Assembly (NCBI GenBank): GCA_902527245.1
Contig: CABZOI010000005.1
Location: 62,001 to 126,000, forward strand
DNA: 64,000 nt
Source of the DNA: an uncultured SAR92 cluster bacterium
GTDB lineage: Bacteria > Pseudomonadota > Gammaproteobacteria > Pseudomonadales > Porticoccaceae
Direction: 5' to 3'
Shown: piece after piece, positions 62,463 through 64,000 of the stretch
Layout of the letters: every line of letters starts with the position of its first letter
Position numbering within the stretch: position 1 is the stretch's first letter
Notes under the pieces: model-generated
The model's database searches: none
What the model saw: the letters and a program-made list of their open reading frames with translations, nothing else
What the model was told of the DNA's origin: nothing
Program-made: the position numbers and the translations under genes

Positions 62463-63064
62463 TATTTCTCAGGATTTTTAGCTGTAAAAACAGAGTAATA
62501 TTCTTTTAGCTGTTTTATGTCTCTCTCGTTGTCGCCTGATGGAAGGAAGGCATTTCCAAATAAAATTTCTCGTTTTTTAAAATCTAGCGACACGGGAATG
62601 ATATCTGCATTCAATTCCGAAGCTATTCTCAAAAATCCGGTCTTCCACTCCAAAACTTTTGATCGCGTTCCTTCTGGAGATAACGCAATTATAGCGCCCT
62701 CTATATCTCTAATCTGATCAATAGCATGCTCTATGATACCTCCCGGCTTTGAGCGATCAACAGGAATCCCTCCCATATATCTCAAAAATGCGCCCAATCC
62801 ATATCGAAAGACTGTGTGTTTTCCTATAAATGTTATTCTCGCATCTAAACCCGCAACAGCGGCTACTCCCAAAATTCCATCCCAATTCGAAGTATGTGGA
62901 GCCACAATAGCAACTAACCGCTTATTCTTATATTTCTCACTAATCGAACCACAGACATGCCAATCAAAGATAGTTAAGATTGTCTTTCCCAACCATTGCA
63001 AAAACTTTGGTCGATTTGCCCAAAAACACTCCGGGATTTGTTCTTTACTTACTCTCTTCTTCAT
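62459..63064 (-). CDS. PlsC-like 1-acylglycerol-phosphate acyltransferase family
   Basis: About 201 residues, acyltransferase family. Catalytic HxxxxD in APHTSNWDG (His59, Asp64 when counted from an upstream TTG at 63070), substrate blocks GGIPVDRSKPGG and ALSPEGTRSKV. No clear transmembrane segment apart from hydrophobic stretches. Phospholipid or glycolipid acylation is inferred. ATG at 63064 preferred over TTG at 63070. Seventeen to 23 bases after the VOC gene. Confidence 0.88.
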   Translation of the reverse strand: MKKRVSKEQIPECFWANRPKFLQWLGKTILTIFDWHVCGSISEKYKNKRLVAIVAPHTSNWDGILGVAAVAGLDARITFIGKHTVFRYGLGAFLRYMGGIPVDRSKPGGIIEHAIDQIRDIEGAIIALSPEGTRSKVLEWKTGFLRIASELNADIIPVSLDFKKREILFGNAFLPSGDNERDIKQLKEYYSVFTAKNPEKY

Positions 63065-63087
63065 ATTCAATATTGCATCAAGACCTA

Positions 63088-63930
63088 TTAACTCAAATGC
63101 TCAATAAGTAACATAGGTATACCGCAATTCTCTGATTTTATCGTACATACCAGAGTGTTTTCTTTAACTCCGGGTTTAACCTTACTAACCGTTACTTTCT
63201 CCCTAATAAGCCTTGCGTGAGCATTTGCTAATGACTTAACTTCCAAGGCTATGCCCCATAATTTATCATGAGAGTTTTGTTTATCTTTCATCTCAACTAC
63301 TTCGATTGTTGTTTTATTCAATCGAAAGAAAGCCATCCGCCTATTCCAGTGTTCCACAAACTTGTCTAATGCAAGCCTGATATTAAAAGTATCTCGATAT
63401 AAATCTATTACGCTATCCATATCAGAAGTTTGCACGACAACATGATCTAATTTATAAACATTTGCAGGACTATTGTCTTCAAATTTAGGCAGAGAGCCTT
63501 GTTTGTGCTCAATGATGAATGTAAAAATTCCTCTAGACAACTCAGCCGGTAATAACTGGTATATCCAGTTCCGAATAGCACCCGTTTTATTGCACTTTCC
63601 AGATCCGTTAATTATATCGGGTAATATGAAACCTTTTTTAAGCAACCCATCTCGACTGATGGAAAGATTTTTTACTCCATAAACGATCCCCATTAAACCT
63701 TCACCATGATTACTTAGAAAGTTTTGAACCAAACCTGAACCCATCCCATCTCCAGTAGACGCCAATAATTCAAGATAAGTATTACTTAATAAAAATATCA
63801 CGTTCGAAGTGCCAATATCCTCATGCACTCCCTCCCAAACAGGCTCTGATCCTATAATTTTGGTTAGACTTTTTTTAGCTAAAACTAAATCACTCACGGC
63901 GACAATCAAATGGTCAATATTATCAATCAT
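63088..63930 (-). CDS. Glyoxalase-like VOC domain protein
   Basis: 280 residues, probably a two-module vicinal-oxygen-chelate protein. The first module begins NIDHLIVAVSDLVLAKKSL with GTSNVIFLLSNTYLELLA; the second has LDHVVVQTSDMDSVIDLY and TTIEVVEM. The His and Glu residues at these places are usual metal ligands. Substrate unknown. Upstream of the acyltransferase. Confidence 0.75.
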   Translation of the reverse strand: MIDNIDHLIVAVSDLVLAKKSLTKIIGSEPVWEGVHEDIGTSNVIFLLSNTYLELLASTGDGMGSGLVQNFLSNHGEGLMGIVYGVKNLSISRDGLLKKGFILPDIINGSGKCNKTGAIRNWIYQLLPAELSRGIFTFIIEHKQGSLPKFEDNSPANVYKLDHVVVQTSDMDSVIDLYRDTFNIRLALDKFVEHWNRRMAFFRLNKTTIEVVEMKDKQNSHDKLWGIALEVKSLANAHARLIREKVTVSKVKPGVKENTLVCTIKSENCGIPMLLIEHLS

Positions 63931-63951
63931 CTCTAGATATGCTTATCTTTT

Positions 63952-64000
63952 TCAGATCCAACGCCTGACTTGTTGTTTATATTCAAGAAATTGGCTACCA
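63952..64000 (-). CDS. C-terminal end of a cut gene, possibly isoprenylcysteine methyltransferase-like
   Basis: In one minus-strand frame the window edge opens into GSQFLEYKQQVRRWI followed by TGA (63952-63954). This short end resembles the tails of the isoprenylcysteine carboxyl methyltransferase/PEMT membrane family, which often close with an EYxxYxxRVxRWI pattern. Only 15 residues are visible, so the call is weak. It lies 21 bases upstream of the VOC gene. Confidence 0.3.
   Translation of the reverse strand, partial: GSQFLEYKQQVRRWI

Noticed and set aside
1-64000. CRISPR arrays, insertion sequences, prophage, toxin-antitoxin or defence genes
   Set aside because: No direct-repeat arrays, transposase, integrase or known defence motifs were found in any frame.

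Overview
The window is 64 kb of AT-rich, very compact chromosomal DNA from a gammaproteobacterium, most likely a free-living marine lineage with a streamlined genome. Family-level reasons are the rph/yicC-gmk-rpoZ-spoT-ridA-recG, dsbA-engB-polA and def-fmt-rsmB-trkA orders, a FabY-class ketoacyl synthase, HexR, an ArsR-methyltransferase regulator beside metK-ahcY, and a coxB-coxA-ctaG-coxC cluster whose subunit II carries a cytochrome c domain. The precise clade cannot be fixed from sequence reading alone. No tRNA, rRNA, insertion sequence, prophage, CRISPR array or gene-free stretch over 300 bases was seen.

Layout. 1-8.9 kb: partial rph, yicC, a small lipoprotein, a hotdog protein, then gmk, rpoZ, spoT, ridA and recG. 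8.9-14.9 kb (minus): a secreted PqqB-like hydrolase, a fatty acid hydroxylase-family membrane protein, pgk, an Epd-type dehydrogenase and tkt. 15-20 kb (plus): an ArsR-methyltransferase regulator, metK, ahcY, rsmE and a trypsin-like protease. 20-25.7 kb (minus): fabY, serA, serC, dsbA and cytochrome c4. 25.8-30 kb: engB, polA and zur. 30-38 kb: cytochrome c oxidase structural and assembly genes. 38-41.4 kb: gamma-carbonic anhydrase, aroE, hemF, tsaC and purE. 41.5-47.2 kb: def, fmt, rsmB, trkA and trkH. 47.2-53.3 kb: an orphan TRAP binding protein, uvrD, hexR and a haem/iron ABC transporter. 53.3-64 kb is the accessory part: sugar dehydrogenase, haloalkane dehalogenase-like hydrolase, GH10 xylanase, a polyprenol-phosphate mannosyl synthase-like protein coupled to a GT39 protein mannosyltransferase, an M23 peptidase, a minimal MGMT, a DUF885 protein, an acyltransferase and a VOC protein.

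How the genes connect. Tkt, Epd and Pgk serve central carbon flux and erythrose-4-phosphate; Epd, SerC and SerA link it to serine and probably vitamin B6. MetK and AhcY run the activated methyl cycle under the regulator encoded just upstream. Cytochrome c4, the oxidase, Sco, SURF1, CtaG and CyoE form the aerobic respiratory end, but heme A synthase is missing from its usual place.

Most interesting signals: (1) a 145-base convergent gap between engB and polA, in a region where the other eleven convergent junctions are 11 bases or shorter, holding structured DNA at the locus where E. coli encodes Spot 42; (2) a GT39 mannosyltransferase overlapping a GT2-GtrA gene, a candidate protein O-mannosylation module; (3) perfect palindromes at the promoters of sahR-like, zur, hexR, recG, coxB and def, including a probably leaderless sahR-like mRNA and twin Zur boxes; (4) many TTG starts.
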